64,000 nt of DNA from Verrucomicrobiaceae bacterium (GTDB taxonomy: Bacteria > Verrucomicrobiota > Verrucomicrobiia > Verrucomicrobiales > Verrucomicrobiaceae), in the NCBI GenBank assembly GCA_019694165.1, contig JAIBCL010000002.1, positions 186,001-250,000 of the forward strand, given 5' to 3'. Made by a program: the position numbers and the translations under genes. Positions 52,052-60,254 of this stretch are shown here, one piece after another (position 1 is the first letter of the stretch; the number at the start of each line of letters is the position of its first letter). The notes beneath the pieces are model-generated. The model had not been told where the DNA came from, made no database searches, and saw nothing but the letters and a program-made list of their open reading frames with translations.

Positions 52052-53805
52052 GCGGCGCAGAATGCCTCTTGGAGCTGGCCGATGGTTCTTTGGTTGCAGA
52101 AGGAGTGGAAGGTTTCATCGGGGCTGCTGCGGCCGCTAAGATAGCCTTTGAGCATCGCCTCCAGCGTGGTGCCCAGTGATTCGAAGGGCACGCCGCTGAA
52201 GATCTGACGGCCGATCTTGCGATTCTCGCCGAAGCCGCCACCAACAGTAACGTGATAGCCTTCGCCGCTTTCGGATTTTACCTTGGTGCCGAGCAGGCCG
52301 ATGTCGCCCATGAAGTGCTGCGCGCAACTATGCGGGCAGCCGGTGAAGTGGATGTTCACGGGTTTGTCGAGCTTCACGCGCTTGTCGAGATACTCCATCA
52401 TCGCGATGGCGTGGCCCTTCGTGTCGGCGGCTGCGTATTTGCAGTAGCGGTTGCCCGTGCAGGCGACGAAGCCGCTCTTGAGGTTGGATTGCTCGCAGTG
52501 AAAGCCGAGCTTCTTCAGCGACTTCGCGAGCGTGGCGGCGTAGGCCGTCTTCACGTTTGGAATGATGAAGTTCTGCCAGACTGTGAGCCGCACCTCGCCG
52601 CTGCCGTAGCTCTCGGCGAGATCGGCGATGCGCTCCATCTGCTTGGCGGTGAGCTGGCCGACCGGCACGCTGGCACCGACATATACCAAGCCGTCCTGCT
52701 TCTGCGGATAAATGCCAACGTGCGAATGGCCTTGTTGCGAGAACGAGCGCTTCGCCTGGAGCGGCGAATTGGTCCCGAGGCGCGTGAGCTTGAACTTGAG
52801 ATGCTTCTCCGCTTCCACGAGCACGCCATCGAGACCTTTGTCCTCCACGACATATTTGAAGCGTGCCTTCTTGCGATTCGTGCGGTCGCCATGCTCGATG
52901 AAAACGCGCAGCAGAGCCACCATCACATCATTGAGCTGCTCCGGCTTGACAATCACCCCCCAATCACTCGCAAAAGTCTGATGACCGGTGACGCCGCCCA
53001 GAGCGATGCGGAAGTAGATGCCCGGCTCGATGCCTTCCCCGTTTTCCGTGATGCGCACGGCGCTGGCGCCGATATCGTTCGTGTCCTCGACTGACGAGAT
53101 GAGACCACCGCCATCGTAGGCGATGTTGAATTTGCGCGGCAGGTCGTAGAACTCCTTCGAGCCGATGATCAACGTCGCGAGTTCGTTCATGAACGGACGC
53201 ACGTCGATCAACTCATGCGGATCGTAGCCCGCGCACGGGTTCATCGTGATGTTGCGGATGTTGTCCGCGCCCGCGCCTTTGGAATGCAAACCGCAGCCTT
53301 GAATGCCGCGAAGCACCTCGGGGCAATCTTTTGGCTCGATGAGGCGGATTTGAAAATTGTTACGAGTGGTGATCTGGATGTAGCCGGTGGTCAGATCGCG
53401 CGCGATGGCGGCGAGTTCGCGAAGCTGGTAGCTCTTCACCACACCGCCCGGGATGCGCAGGCGGCACATGTAACCGTCCTTCACCGGGTTCAGCCAGAAG
53501 AGGCCGTTCCATTTGTAGCGAAACACATTCTCCGGCTCCGGCTTCGCATTCCAGCGCGCATCCATCACCAGATTTTCGATGGCATCGAACGGATGCAGCT
53601 CGCGCTTGATGCGCTCTTCCTTCGTCAGGTCATCGAGCGATGGGCCGGATGGAACCGGTGCCGCTGCGGGAGTCGGAGCCAGATCGCCAAAGCTCACGCC
53701 GCCGGCGGTGATCCCGGCGAAAAACCCTTCGAGGTAGCGTTGCTGTTCGGACGAGAAACCGGCGTTCGCAGGTGAGGCTGGAAAGGGAAGTGTCGCGGTC
53801 ATCAT
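52048..53805 (-). CDS. nirA: Siroheme nitrite reductase (NirA-type)
   Basis: The start at 53805 gives 585 residues; an earlier ATG at 53838 is possible. It has two nitrite/sulfite reductase ferredoxin-like half-domains and siroheme-binding domains. Cluster and siroheme ligands are CTGNRYCKYA and GCPHSCAQH. Other family phrases are TRNNFQIRLIEP, CAGYDPHELIDVRPFM and GGGFGENRKIG. It reduces nitrite to ammonium with six electrons. It probably receives electrons from the adjacent CysJ-like diflavin protein instead of, or as well as, ferredoxin. The N-terminal FSSEQQRYLEGFFAG resembles that of the diflavin protein, which suggests a docking motif. Confidence 0.88.
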   Translation of the reverse strand: MMTATLPFPASPANAGFSSEQQRYLEGFFAGITAGGVSFGDLAPTPAAAPVPSGPSLDDLTKEERIKRELHPFDAIENLVMDARWNAKPEPENVFRYKWNGLFWLNPVKDGYMCRLRIPGGVVKSYQLRELAAIARDLTTGYIQITTRNNFQIRLIEPKDCPEVLRGIQGCGLHSKGAGADNIRNITMNPCAGYDPHELIDVRPFMNELATLIIGSKEFYDLPRKFNIAYDGGGLISSVEDTNDIGASAVRITENGEGIEPGIYFRIALGGVTGHQTFASDWGVIVKPEQLNDVMVALLRVFIEHGDRTNRKKARFKYVVEDKGLDGVLVEAEKHLKFKLTRLGTNSPLQAKRSFSQQGHSHVGIYPQKQDGLVYVGASVPVGQLTAKQMERIADLAESYGSGEVRLTVWQNFIIPNVKTAYAATLAKSLKKLGFHCEQSNLKSGFVACTGNRYCKYAAADTKGHAIAMMEYLDKRVKLDKPVNIHFTGCPHSCAQHFMGDIGLLGTKVKSESGEGYHVTVGGGFGENRKIGRQIFSGVPFESLGTTLEAMLKGYLSGRSSPDETFHSFCNQRTIGQLQEAFCAA

Positions 53806-53866
53806 GGCTGAGTGTTTGCGATTGGATTTCCGTGGCATGAGGCGCTTTGGGGCGAACGACGAGAAT

Positions 53867-54106
53867 CCCCCTCACCCCAGCCCTCTCCCCACGGGAGAGG
53901 GAGACGAAGGCGCTTCCGCGCCAAGCGTGAAAGCAGTCCAGTCACTCTGCGACTGGCGGCTGTCCCAAAGCGCCGTTGTGAAGATCGAGTATCGAAAGAC
54001 AGGCCGATGTGGGAAAAGAAGCGATGGACACGAAGCGATCGGATCACCAGTGGCGCGGAGCGCCTCCAACTCCCTCTCCCATGGGGAGAGGGCTGGGGTG
54101 AGGGGG
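53867..54106. repeat. CCCTCACCCCAGCCCTCTCCC-bounded dispersed element, copy 2
   Basis: It has the same ends as the element at 17477-17613 (left CCCCTCACCCCAGCCCTCTC; right end its reverse complement), but a longer interior of unrelated sequence. It sits in the gap between the diflavin-reductase and nirA genes, where it may form hairpins in the polycistronic message. Confidence 0.75.
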
Positions 54107-54171
54107 AAGAGTTCCGTTCGCTCCTCACGCTCCGAAGTTTCACGGCATTCACACCGCTGAACTGTGACCGC

Positions 54172-55803
54172 TCAATACACATCGCGCAGATACCTCTTCG
54201 CTTTCTTCATATCCGCCATGTAAGCCGCAGCATCTTCAGCGGTTTTGCCGCCAGCGGTTTGAATGACTTGAAGGAGCGCGGCGTCCACGTCCTTCGCCAT
54301 GCGCGAGGCGTCACCGCAAACGTAGAAGTGTCCGCCTTCGTCGAGCCACTGCCAGAGTTCGCTTGCGGCGCTCATCATGCGGTTTTGCACATAGACCTTC
54401 TCGGCCTGATCGCGGCTGAAGGCGGTATCGAGGCGGGTGAGATGTCCGGACTTCAACCACTCCATGATTTGATCGTGATAAAGAAAGTCGGTCGCGCGGC
54501 GCTGGTCACCGAAGAAGAGCCAGTTCTTGCCCGTAGCTCCGGTGACACCGCGCTCCTCCAGAAAAGCCCTGAAGGGCGCGATGCCAGTCCCGGGTCCAAC
54601 CATGATCACGGGCAGGCTCTGATCGGCAGGTGGCCGAAAATGAGGGGAGGTGTGGATGAACACGCCAGTTGTGTCGCCGATGGCGAGCCGATCCGCCAGA
54701 AAAGTGGAGGCGACGCCTTTGTGCGCCGTGCCGTCTTTCTCGTAGCGCACGACGCCGACGGTGAGATGCACTTCGCCGGGATGCGCCTTCGGACTTGATG
54801 AAATGGAGTAGAGACGCGGCTGCAGCTTACGGAGCGAGCTGACGAACTCATCGGGCGACAACGGCTTCTCTGGAGTCTTCCCGAACCATTCGCGCACGCC
54901 GTAGTGTGAGATCAACGCATCGCGAAGCGGCGCGCTTCCCTCATCCGGCAAAGGAACGGCGGCAGTGGGATCCAAGCCATGGGATTTGATCACGGCATCG
55001 ACGACGTCGGGGCAATTCTTCACGCACACACCGAGTGCATCGCCAGCTTCATAGCTGAGACCGGAGCCTTTGAGCGAGAACGCGATGTGGCGCGTGTCTT
55101 TTGACGAGCCGCGTGCGTTGAGAGAGTGGTTTTGGAGGAGAGGCGCGGGAAAGGGGCGCGCCTTTGAATAGCCGGAGCCAGACGAGTCGGACTGCTCTGA
55201 CAAGTCCGACCGCACAGACGAGCTGCCGTTGAGCGCATTGAAAGCCGCCGCGCTCCACTTCTTCGCGGGAGCATCAAAATCCACGTCACAGTCCACACGG
55301 GGTGCCACCCGCTGTGCGCCGAGTTCTTCAAGGCGAGCATCGAGCTTCTTCCCGGCGAGGCAAAACGTGCCGGAGTAGTTTTTGTCGCCGAGCGCGAGCA
55401 CGCTGTAGCGGACGCCGTCGAGCTTGGGCGAGCTTCCGTTTTGATTCAGGGCGCTCCAGAATGTCTGTGCATTGTCCGGCATGTCGCCTTCGCCCCAGGT
55501 ACTGCTGATGATGAGCACGTTCTTCTCGCGCGTGAGATCGGCGGCCTGCACGGCATCGAGGCTCTCGGCGCGCGCGGTGAAGCCCTTTGCCGCAGCTTCC
55601 TTCGCCAGTTTTTTCGCGTAGCTCTCAGCGTTGCCGCTCTGACTGCCGAATGCGATGAGCAGCGGAGTCTTTGTCTGCTCCGTCGCACCCGCGGCAGTTC
55701 CGGTCTGCGCACGGTTCAGGAGGCCGGCGATGAAGCCGTTCAGCCAGGCGCGTTGCTCGGCGGAGAAAGGTGCGTTGTCAGGAATGGCGGGTGCGACGGG
55801 CAT
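54172..55803 (-). CDS. CysJ-like NADPH diflavin reductase (probable nitrite reductase partner)
   Basis: The start at 55803 gives 543 residues, 20 bp after the upstream kinase gene; an upstream ATG at 55857 would overlap that gene. The N-terminal segment (FSAEQRAWLNGFIAGLLN) is followed by a flavodoxin domain (LIAFGSQSGNAESYA; SSTWGEGDMPDNA; LALGDKNYSGTFC), a FAD domain (RLYSISSSPKAHPGE) and an NADPH domain (GPGTGIAPFRAFLEE; ending KKAKRYLRDVY). It is named as sulfite reductase flavoprotein in databases, but its position between nirA and the nitrate genes argues for NADPH-driven electron supply to nitrite reductase. Residues about 194-207 come from a dispersed repeat. Confidence 0.85.
   Translation of the reverse strand: MPVAPAIPDNAPFSAEQRAWLNGFIAGLLNRAQTGTAAGATEQTKTPLLIAFGSQSGNAESYAKKLAKEAAAKGFTARAESLDAVQAADLTREKNVLIISSTWGEGDMPDNAQTFWSALNQNGSSPKLDGVRYSVLALGDKNYSGTFCLAGKKLDARLEELGAQRVAPRVDCDVDFDAPAKKWSAAAFNALNGSSSVRSDLSEQSDSSGSGYSKARPFPAPLLQNHSLNARGSSKDTRHIAFSLKGSGLSYEAGDALGVCVKNCPDVVDAVIKSHGLDPTAAVPLPDEGSAPLRDALISHYGVREWFGKTPEKPLSPDEFVSSLRKLQPRLYSISSSPKAHPGEVHLTVGVVRYEKDGTAHKGVASTFLADRLAIGDTTGVFIHTSPHFRPPADQSLPVIMVGPGTGIAPFRAFLEERGVTGATGKNWLFFGDQRRATDFLYHDQIMEWLKSGHLTRLDTAFSRDQAEKVYVQNRMMSAASELWQWLDEGGHFYVCGDASRMAKDVDAALLQVIQTAGGKTAEDAAAYMADMKKAKRYLRDVY
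55180..55222 (-). repeat. GACGAGTCGGAC-type repeat in the diflavin-reductase gene
   Basis: The sequence consists of alternating GTCCGAC/GTCAGAG-like units and is translated as VRSDLSEQSDSSG in the linker between the flavodoxin and FAD domains. It is related to the 52013-52038 repeat. Confidence 0.65.
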
Positions 55804-55823
55804 CGGGTTTGCGGTATTGGGGG

Positions 55824-57455
55824 TCAATGATGGAATCGCAGCTTGAGTGCCATCCAAAGTGCGAGGGCCAGAAGGATGAAGAATCCGGTCTTGTAGAAGG
55901 CCAGCGGGTTGCGCTCGACGAGCGGCGCGTTTTCTTCAAAGAAGGGCGCCACCTCGTCGGGGTGATTGAGATCGAAGGCGATCTCGGAGTAGTGCTGGTA
56001 GCGGCGCTCAGGCTTGATGGCGAGCGCACGAGCGATGACGGCATCCAGCCATGGCGGGATGTTAGGATTGAGTTTCACGGCGCGCTTTGCGGGCGTGAAG
56101 ACGGGCGTCTGAAAGCGCTCGATGTTGCCGAACGGCAGCTTGCCGGTCAGCGCCTGATACATCGTGACGCCGATGGCGAAGATCTCCGTGCGCTCGCTCA
56201 CCGGCGCACCGTGAAAGCGCTCCGGCGCGAAGTAGCTGGCAGTGCCGGCGCGCGACGTGACCGAAAAAATCTCCGCCGCGCTGCCGAGATCGACGAGCTT
56301 GAACGACAGCTTCGCGTAATCACCCACGCAAAGAATATTCTCCGGCTTGATGTCGCCGTGAGCGAGGTCGAGGCGCAGCAGCTTCTGCCCGGCCTCGACA
56401 AGAAACTGCCCCAGCGCGACCGCCGAATCCACCGAGAGCCTGCGTTCGTGAAGCACAGCGTGGAGGCTCGGAGCATCGACAAACTCCATCACATAGTAGC
56501 GTGCGGTCTGCCCCGGCGGTTCATAGGCGCGGACGAAGTGAGCCGACTGCGCGCGTGTGGCGTTCCAAGTCTCCCGTGTGAAGGCGTCGAGGTGCGGTTC
56601 GCTGTCCTTCGCCTCGCGCGGGGCGAATTTGATGACGATTCGCTGGCCGTCCTTGTCCGCGAGCCAGACGCGGTCCGTGCCGTGGAACGGGCGGATCAAC
56701 TCGAAGCCATCCACTGAGTCGCCTTTGTTCAGCACATCGGGGATCGTCAGAGAGCGTTCATTCATGGCGCGCAGTTTCCCGGTTTGCTCAATATCGAGCA
56801 CCACCGCGCTCATGTCATCCCGAGTCTCTGCGCGCGCTCGTCCGCGCGCGGCCTGCACGATGTTGCGGGCCGTGGTCCGTTGTTTCAGCGCGAGTTCGAG
56901 ATCGCTGCATCCGAAGTGATTCGACACGCCGTCGGAGCAAAGCAGCGCCACGTCGCCATCCTGAAGGTCGGTCGTGAAACAGTGCGGCTCGATTTCCTCC
57001 GCCATGCCGAGCGCGCGGGTGAGCATGTTCTTCCGCTCGGGTTCGACGTGATCTTCGGAGAGCAGTTGAAACGCGCCATCGCGCCAGAGGCACACACGCG
57101 AGTCGCCGACGTTCAAGCCAAAGAGCCGGTCGCCCTCGATCACAGCGGCGGCCAGCGTGGCGACCATTTCGCTGCGACCGTAGCTGGCCTGCGATTCCTT
57201 GAAGAGCGACCGGTTTAACATGCGCGTGAATTCCAGCAGAGCGCGCTGAGGTCCCCATGTGCGAGGGCGAGCGCTGTAGTGCTCGATGAGAGAGTCCACC
57301 GCGCGCCGCGCCGCGCGTCTCGCTGGCTCGCCTGAACCCGCTCCATCGCTCAGCACGGCGATGACCGTCTGGTCCCACGCACGCACGGCAAAGGCGTCGG
57401 AGGAATCGCTTCCTTCATCGCTGGCGATGCCGTGAGTGGTGGTGCGGATTTTCAC
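55824..57455 (-). CDS. PP2C phosphatase-Ser/Thr kinase fusion with C-terminal membrane helix
   Basis: This 543-residue protein has an N-terminal PP2C domain (about 1-230): VLSDGAGSG, NVGDSRVCLW, LLCSDGVSNHFG and DDMSAVVLD. The C-terminal kinase domain (about 240-510) has the Lys in QRIVIKFAPREA, AHGDIKPENIL (with HGD instead of HRD) and VDLGSAAE (DLG instead of DFG). The glycine-rich loop is degenerate. A membrane helix (about 520-540, FFILLALALWMALKL) ends the protein. A very similar arrangement is known near nasA/nirBD in Pseudomonas aeruginosa (PA1782 region), so a regulatory role in nitrate assimilation is plausible. Substrate unknown. Confidence 0.88.
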   Translation of the reverse strand: MKIRTTTHGIASDEGSDSSDAFAVRAWDQTVIAVLSDGAGSGEPARRAARRAVDSLIEHYSARPRTWGPQRALLEFTRMLNRSLFKESQASYGRSEMVATLAAAVIEGDRLFGLNVGDSRVCLWRDGAFQLLSEDHVEPERKNMLTRALGMAEEIEPHCFTTDLQDGDVALLCSDGVSNHFGCSDLELALKQRTTARNIVQAARGRARAETRDDMSAVVLDIEQTGKLRAMNERSLTIPDVLNKGDSVDGFELIRPFHGTDRVWLADKDGQRIVIKFAPREAKDSEPHLDAFTRETWNATRAQSAHFVRAYEPPGQTARYYVMEFVDAPSLHAVLHERRLSVDSAVALGQFLVEAGQKLLRLDLAHGDIKPENILCVGDYAKLSFKLVDLGSAAEIFSVTSRAGTASYFAPERFHGAPVSERTEIFAIGVTMYQALTGKLPFGNIERFQTPVFTPAKRAVKLNPNIPPWLDAVIARALAIKPERRYQHYSEIAFDLNHPDEVAPFFEENAPLVERNPLAFYKTGFFILLALALWMALKLRFHH

Positions 57456-57477
57456 TGGAATGAAAAGCTCGGGGTGA

Positions 57478-58683
57478 TCAGATACGAGCCTCGGCCAGTG
57501 CGCCCCATGTGGTGCGCCAGCGGACTTTCACAAGCGCCAGACCGACGAGGGCGAGCACGCACAGCGTGGAGAAGGTGAGCAGTCCCGCGAGATAGCTGCC
57601 GGTCCAGCCTTTGGAATAACCGAGCGAACTCGCGAGCATGAAGCCGCCGAGTCCGCCGCCGCAACCGACGAGGCCCGTCATCACACCGATGTCCTTGGCG
57701 AAACGCTGCGGCAGAAGCTGGAAGACGGAACCGTTCGCCATGCCGAATGCACCGGATGCGAGGAAGAATCCGAGCGCGCAGAGCGGGAGACTGCCAGCGC
57801 ATGCCGCCAGCACTAGCGCCGCCGCCGCGATCGTGTAGAAGAAGTACAAGGCGCTAATGCCGCCGAGACGATCCGCGATCGCACCTCCAAACGGCCGGCC
57901 CACCGCGCCGATCAGCGTGCACAGCGCCGCCCAGCTACCGGCATCGACCGGCGTGAGTTTGAACTCCGATGTGAAGTAGATCACCAGTGATGCCGCGAGG
58001 CCCGAGAAACCACCGAAGCTGATCGTGTAGAAGAAGCAGAACCAGTGAGCGTCCTTTTCCTTCAGCAGGTTCACATAATCGCGCAGCGTCTTCTTTTTCA
58101 CCTGCACGTCTGCCTCCTTCGACAAGACCGCATACGCGACGATCACGAGGATCAGCGGAATCAGCGCGAAACCAAAAACCGCGTTCCATCCGTAAGCAGC
58201 GGCGAGGCGTGGAGCGAGAAGCGAATCGATTACAACACCGACATTGCCCGCACCCGCAAGGCCAAGCACAAGGCCCTGCATGTTCGGCGGATACCAGCGT
58301 CCCGCCTGTGGCAGCGCGACGGCAAAACTCGCGCCCGCCACGCCGAGCACGAGGCCAAGCATGATCGTGTGTGGAAACTGATGCAGACCGAGGAACCACG
58401 CGACGGCCATGCCGGCGATCACGATGACTTGTGCGATCAAGCCCGTGTTCTTCGCGCCGATGCGATCGACGAGCATCCCGAGCACGATGCGCATGAACGC
58501 GCCCGAGAGATAAGGCACCGCCACCATCAGCCCCTTTTGCTGTGGCGTGAGGCCGAGCGTGGTGCCGATCTGCGCGCCGAGCGCGCCCAGCATCGTCCAC
58601 ACCATGAAACTGACGTCGAAGTAGAGGAACGAGGTGAGAAGCGTGGGCCAGTGGCCCGAGTTTTTGATGTCTGAGAGTTTCAT
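57478..58683 (-). CDS. narK: NarK-type MFS nitrate/nitrite transporter
   Basis: This 401-residue inner-membrane protein has 11-12 predicted helices. Family motifs include the N-terminal FLYFDVSFMVWTMLGALGAQ, FMRIVLGMLVDRIGAKNTG, GLVLGVAGASFAVALPQAGR (nitrate signature region) and ASGAFGMANGSVFQLLPQRF (second signature). It imports nitrate. It is the first gene of the unit running through the kinase fusion, diflavin protein, nirA, dmsBC and nasA; the upstream gap contains the shared T-N11-A palindrome. Confidence 0.9.
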   Translation of the reverse strand: MKLSDIKNSGHWPTLLTSFLYFDVSFMVWTMLGALGAQIGTTLGLTPQQKGLMVAVPYLSGAFMRIVLGMLVDRIGAKNTGLIAQVIVIAGMAVAWFLGLHQFPHTIMLGLVLGVAGASFAVALPQAGRWYPPNMQGLVLGLAGAGNVGVVIDSLLAPRLAAAYGWNAVFGFALIPLILVIVAYAVLSKEADVQVKKKTLRDYVNLLKEKDAHWFCFFYTISFGGFSGLAASLVIYFTSEFKLTPVDAGSWAALCTLIGAVGRPFGGAIADRLGGISALYFFYTIAAAALVLAACAGSLPLCALGFFLASGAFGMANGSVFQLLPQRFAKDIGVMTGLVGCGGGLGGFMLASSLGYSKGWTGSYLAGLLTFSTLCVLALVGLALVKVRWRTTWGALAEARI

Positions 58684-58784
58684 AAGGTCGTTGTTGGTCT
58701 TGTTGATGTTTGGGAAAGCGGGTGGCGTGCCAGAGCGGCAAGTTTGGGGTGATTTATGCGGTGAATCTCTTTTTGGCTTATAGA

Positions 58785-58799
58785 TGAATGGTGTTCATG
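58785..58799. promoter_or_regulatory. Candidate LysR-type operator upstream of narK
   Basis: ATGAATGGTGTTCAT fits the T-N11-A pattern of LysR regulators and differs at two positions from the palindrome at 61445-61459 between lysR and the nasS-like gene. It lies about 100 bp upstream of the narK start, within the 168-bp gap to the porin gene. Confidence 0.55.
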
Positions 58800-58850
58800 C
58801 ATGGTGCCCGGCACCCTCCCGGGCCTCCCGACGAGGGGCCGAGGCGTTGT

Positions 58851-60233
58851 TCAGAAGTCGATCTGCACTTGCGCGTAGGCGAAGTCGGCATCGTCCGACT
58901 TCTTGGTGCCTGCGTCCTTCAAGTAGCTGCCTGCGAAAAAGCGGCTGTAGCCAGCCTGCAGGCTGAGGTTCTTGCCGACTTTGTAAGCGAGCGTGACGTC
59001 GAGTTCGGAGCCGCAGAAACTGTCAGCGCCCGGTGTGATCGGCCGCACGGCCGTGGTGCCGTTCGCCCGATACCAGGCGTCGCTTGTGTCGGCGAGCCAG
59101 AAGAGATGGTAATCGATTTGTGCCTTCAGCTTCGCGGTCGGCTGCACGCTAAAGCTCAGGGCGGGGTTGTGGATGTTCTGCCACGCGAAGGCGTCCATGT
59201 AGCCGTAGAACTTGTGGTTCGTGGGATACAGATTTTGGAACGTGCCCACCTTGCCGTCCGCCGCATTGCTGTCGCCGGTGGCGAAGTTGTACTCGATGCC
59301 GAACCGCGGCTTCCATGGGCACTTGAGCCAGTTGTAGCCCACGCCCCAGTGACCGGCGAATGCGGTGAGGTCCTTGCTCTTCACGTCGCCGAATTGCACG
59401 GCCATTTCCGTGTCGTAATCCCAGCCGCCGAGCTTCTTCGGATCAGCCTTCATGCGCGTGCCAAGCGTTACGAAGTCGGTGTGGCCTGCGGTGGAACTCT
59501 CGTGCAGCTCGAGTGCATAGAGATCGGTGACCTGCCACGGAACGAAGCCCGTGCTGCTGAAGTACACACCGCTGAGCACTTGATTCCGACCGACGCCTTT
59601 GTTGTTGAAGAGATCCGAGGCGTTGAGCTTGTCGGGATCAAACGTCACGACAGATGCGGCGAAGACGTCCACCCACCAGTCGCTCTGCGCGTAATGAAAA
59701 CGCGCGGCGTCGAAGGTGCGGCCCAGATTGTTCCAGTCGAGCGGGCCGAGGATGCGTTCGTCCCCGTATGAGAAAACCTGGCGACCGACGGTGAGGTTCA
59801 TGTCCTTGCCGCCGAGTTGAATCCACGCCTGGCGGATGTCGGCGGGATCGTCGCCCTCCGCTCCGAGCTGGCCGGGGATGTTTGGCCGATCCGAGTCGAA
59901 CTCGAAGGCGCTCTGACCCTGCACGTAAAAGGTGAACCACTCGACCGGCGTGATCTTCATTCCGAGACGCACGCGCTGGAGCAGCCACGAGTCATCCGTG
60001 AGCGAGTTCAGGCTGTCGTTGAAGTCGAAATTGTTCTCGCGGTATTCGAATCGCATCTTCTCCTGGAAATCGAAGACGAGTTTCCCGTCGAAGAACGACA
60101 GCGGATTGTCGTCGGGCTTCGGTGCGACGGTGACCGGAGCTTTGGGATTCTTGGCGGAGACAGGATCAGACGTTCCAGCTTGGGCGGAAACGGCGAGGAC
60201 ACACAGCAGTGAGAGGAGATGACGAGGTTTCAT
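58851..60233 (-). CDS. Alginate_exp family outer-membrane porin
   Basis: This 460-residue protein has a leader (MKPRHLLSLLCVLAVSAQAG). A long beta-barrel follows with family phrases: LVFDFQEKMRFEYRENNFDF, LLQRVRLGMKITPVEWFTFY, LTVGRQVFSYGDERILGPLD and WDYDTEMAVQFGD. It ends in a terminal Phe (AYAQVQIDF), as expected for outer-membrane insertion. Alginate_exp proteins also include nitrate-related porins. It sits 21 bp downstream of the nasS-like gene and upstream of narK, so nitrate entry through the outer membrane is inferred. Confidence 0.85.
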   Translation of the reverse strand: MKPRHLLSLLCVLAVSAQAGTSDPVSAKNPKAPVTVAPKPDDNPLSFFDGKLVFDFQEKMRFEYRENNFDFNDSLNSLTDDSWLLQRVRLGMKITPVEWFTFYVQGQSAFEFDSDRPNIPGQLGAEGDDPADIRQAWIQLGGKDMNLTVGRQVFSYGDERILGPLDWNNLGRTFDAARFHYAQSDWWVDVFAASVVTFDPDKLNASDLFNNKGVGRNQVLSGVYFSSTGFVPWQVTDLYALELHESSTAGHTDFVTLGTRMKADPKKLGGWDYDTEMAVQFGDVKSKDLTAFAGHWGVGYNWLKCPWKPRFGIEYNFATGDSNAADGKVGTFQNLYPTNHKFYGYMDAFAWQNIHNPALSFSVQPTAKLKAQIDYHLFWLADTSDAWYRANGTTAVRPITPGADSFCGSELDVTLAYKVGKNLSLQAGYSRFFAGSYLKDAGTKKSDDADFAYAQVQIDF

Positions 60234-60254
60234 GCGGGTTCGGGTTTGAGGGTT

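Noticed and set aside
53867-54106. Repeat element as a transcription terminator between nirA and the diflavin-reductase gene
   Set aside because: The hairpins lack T-runs, and the genes on both sides belong to the same functional set, so polar termination is not supported.
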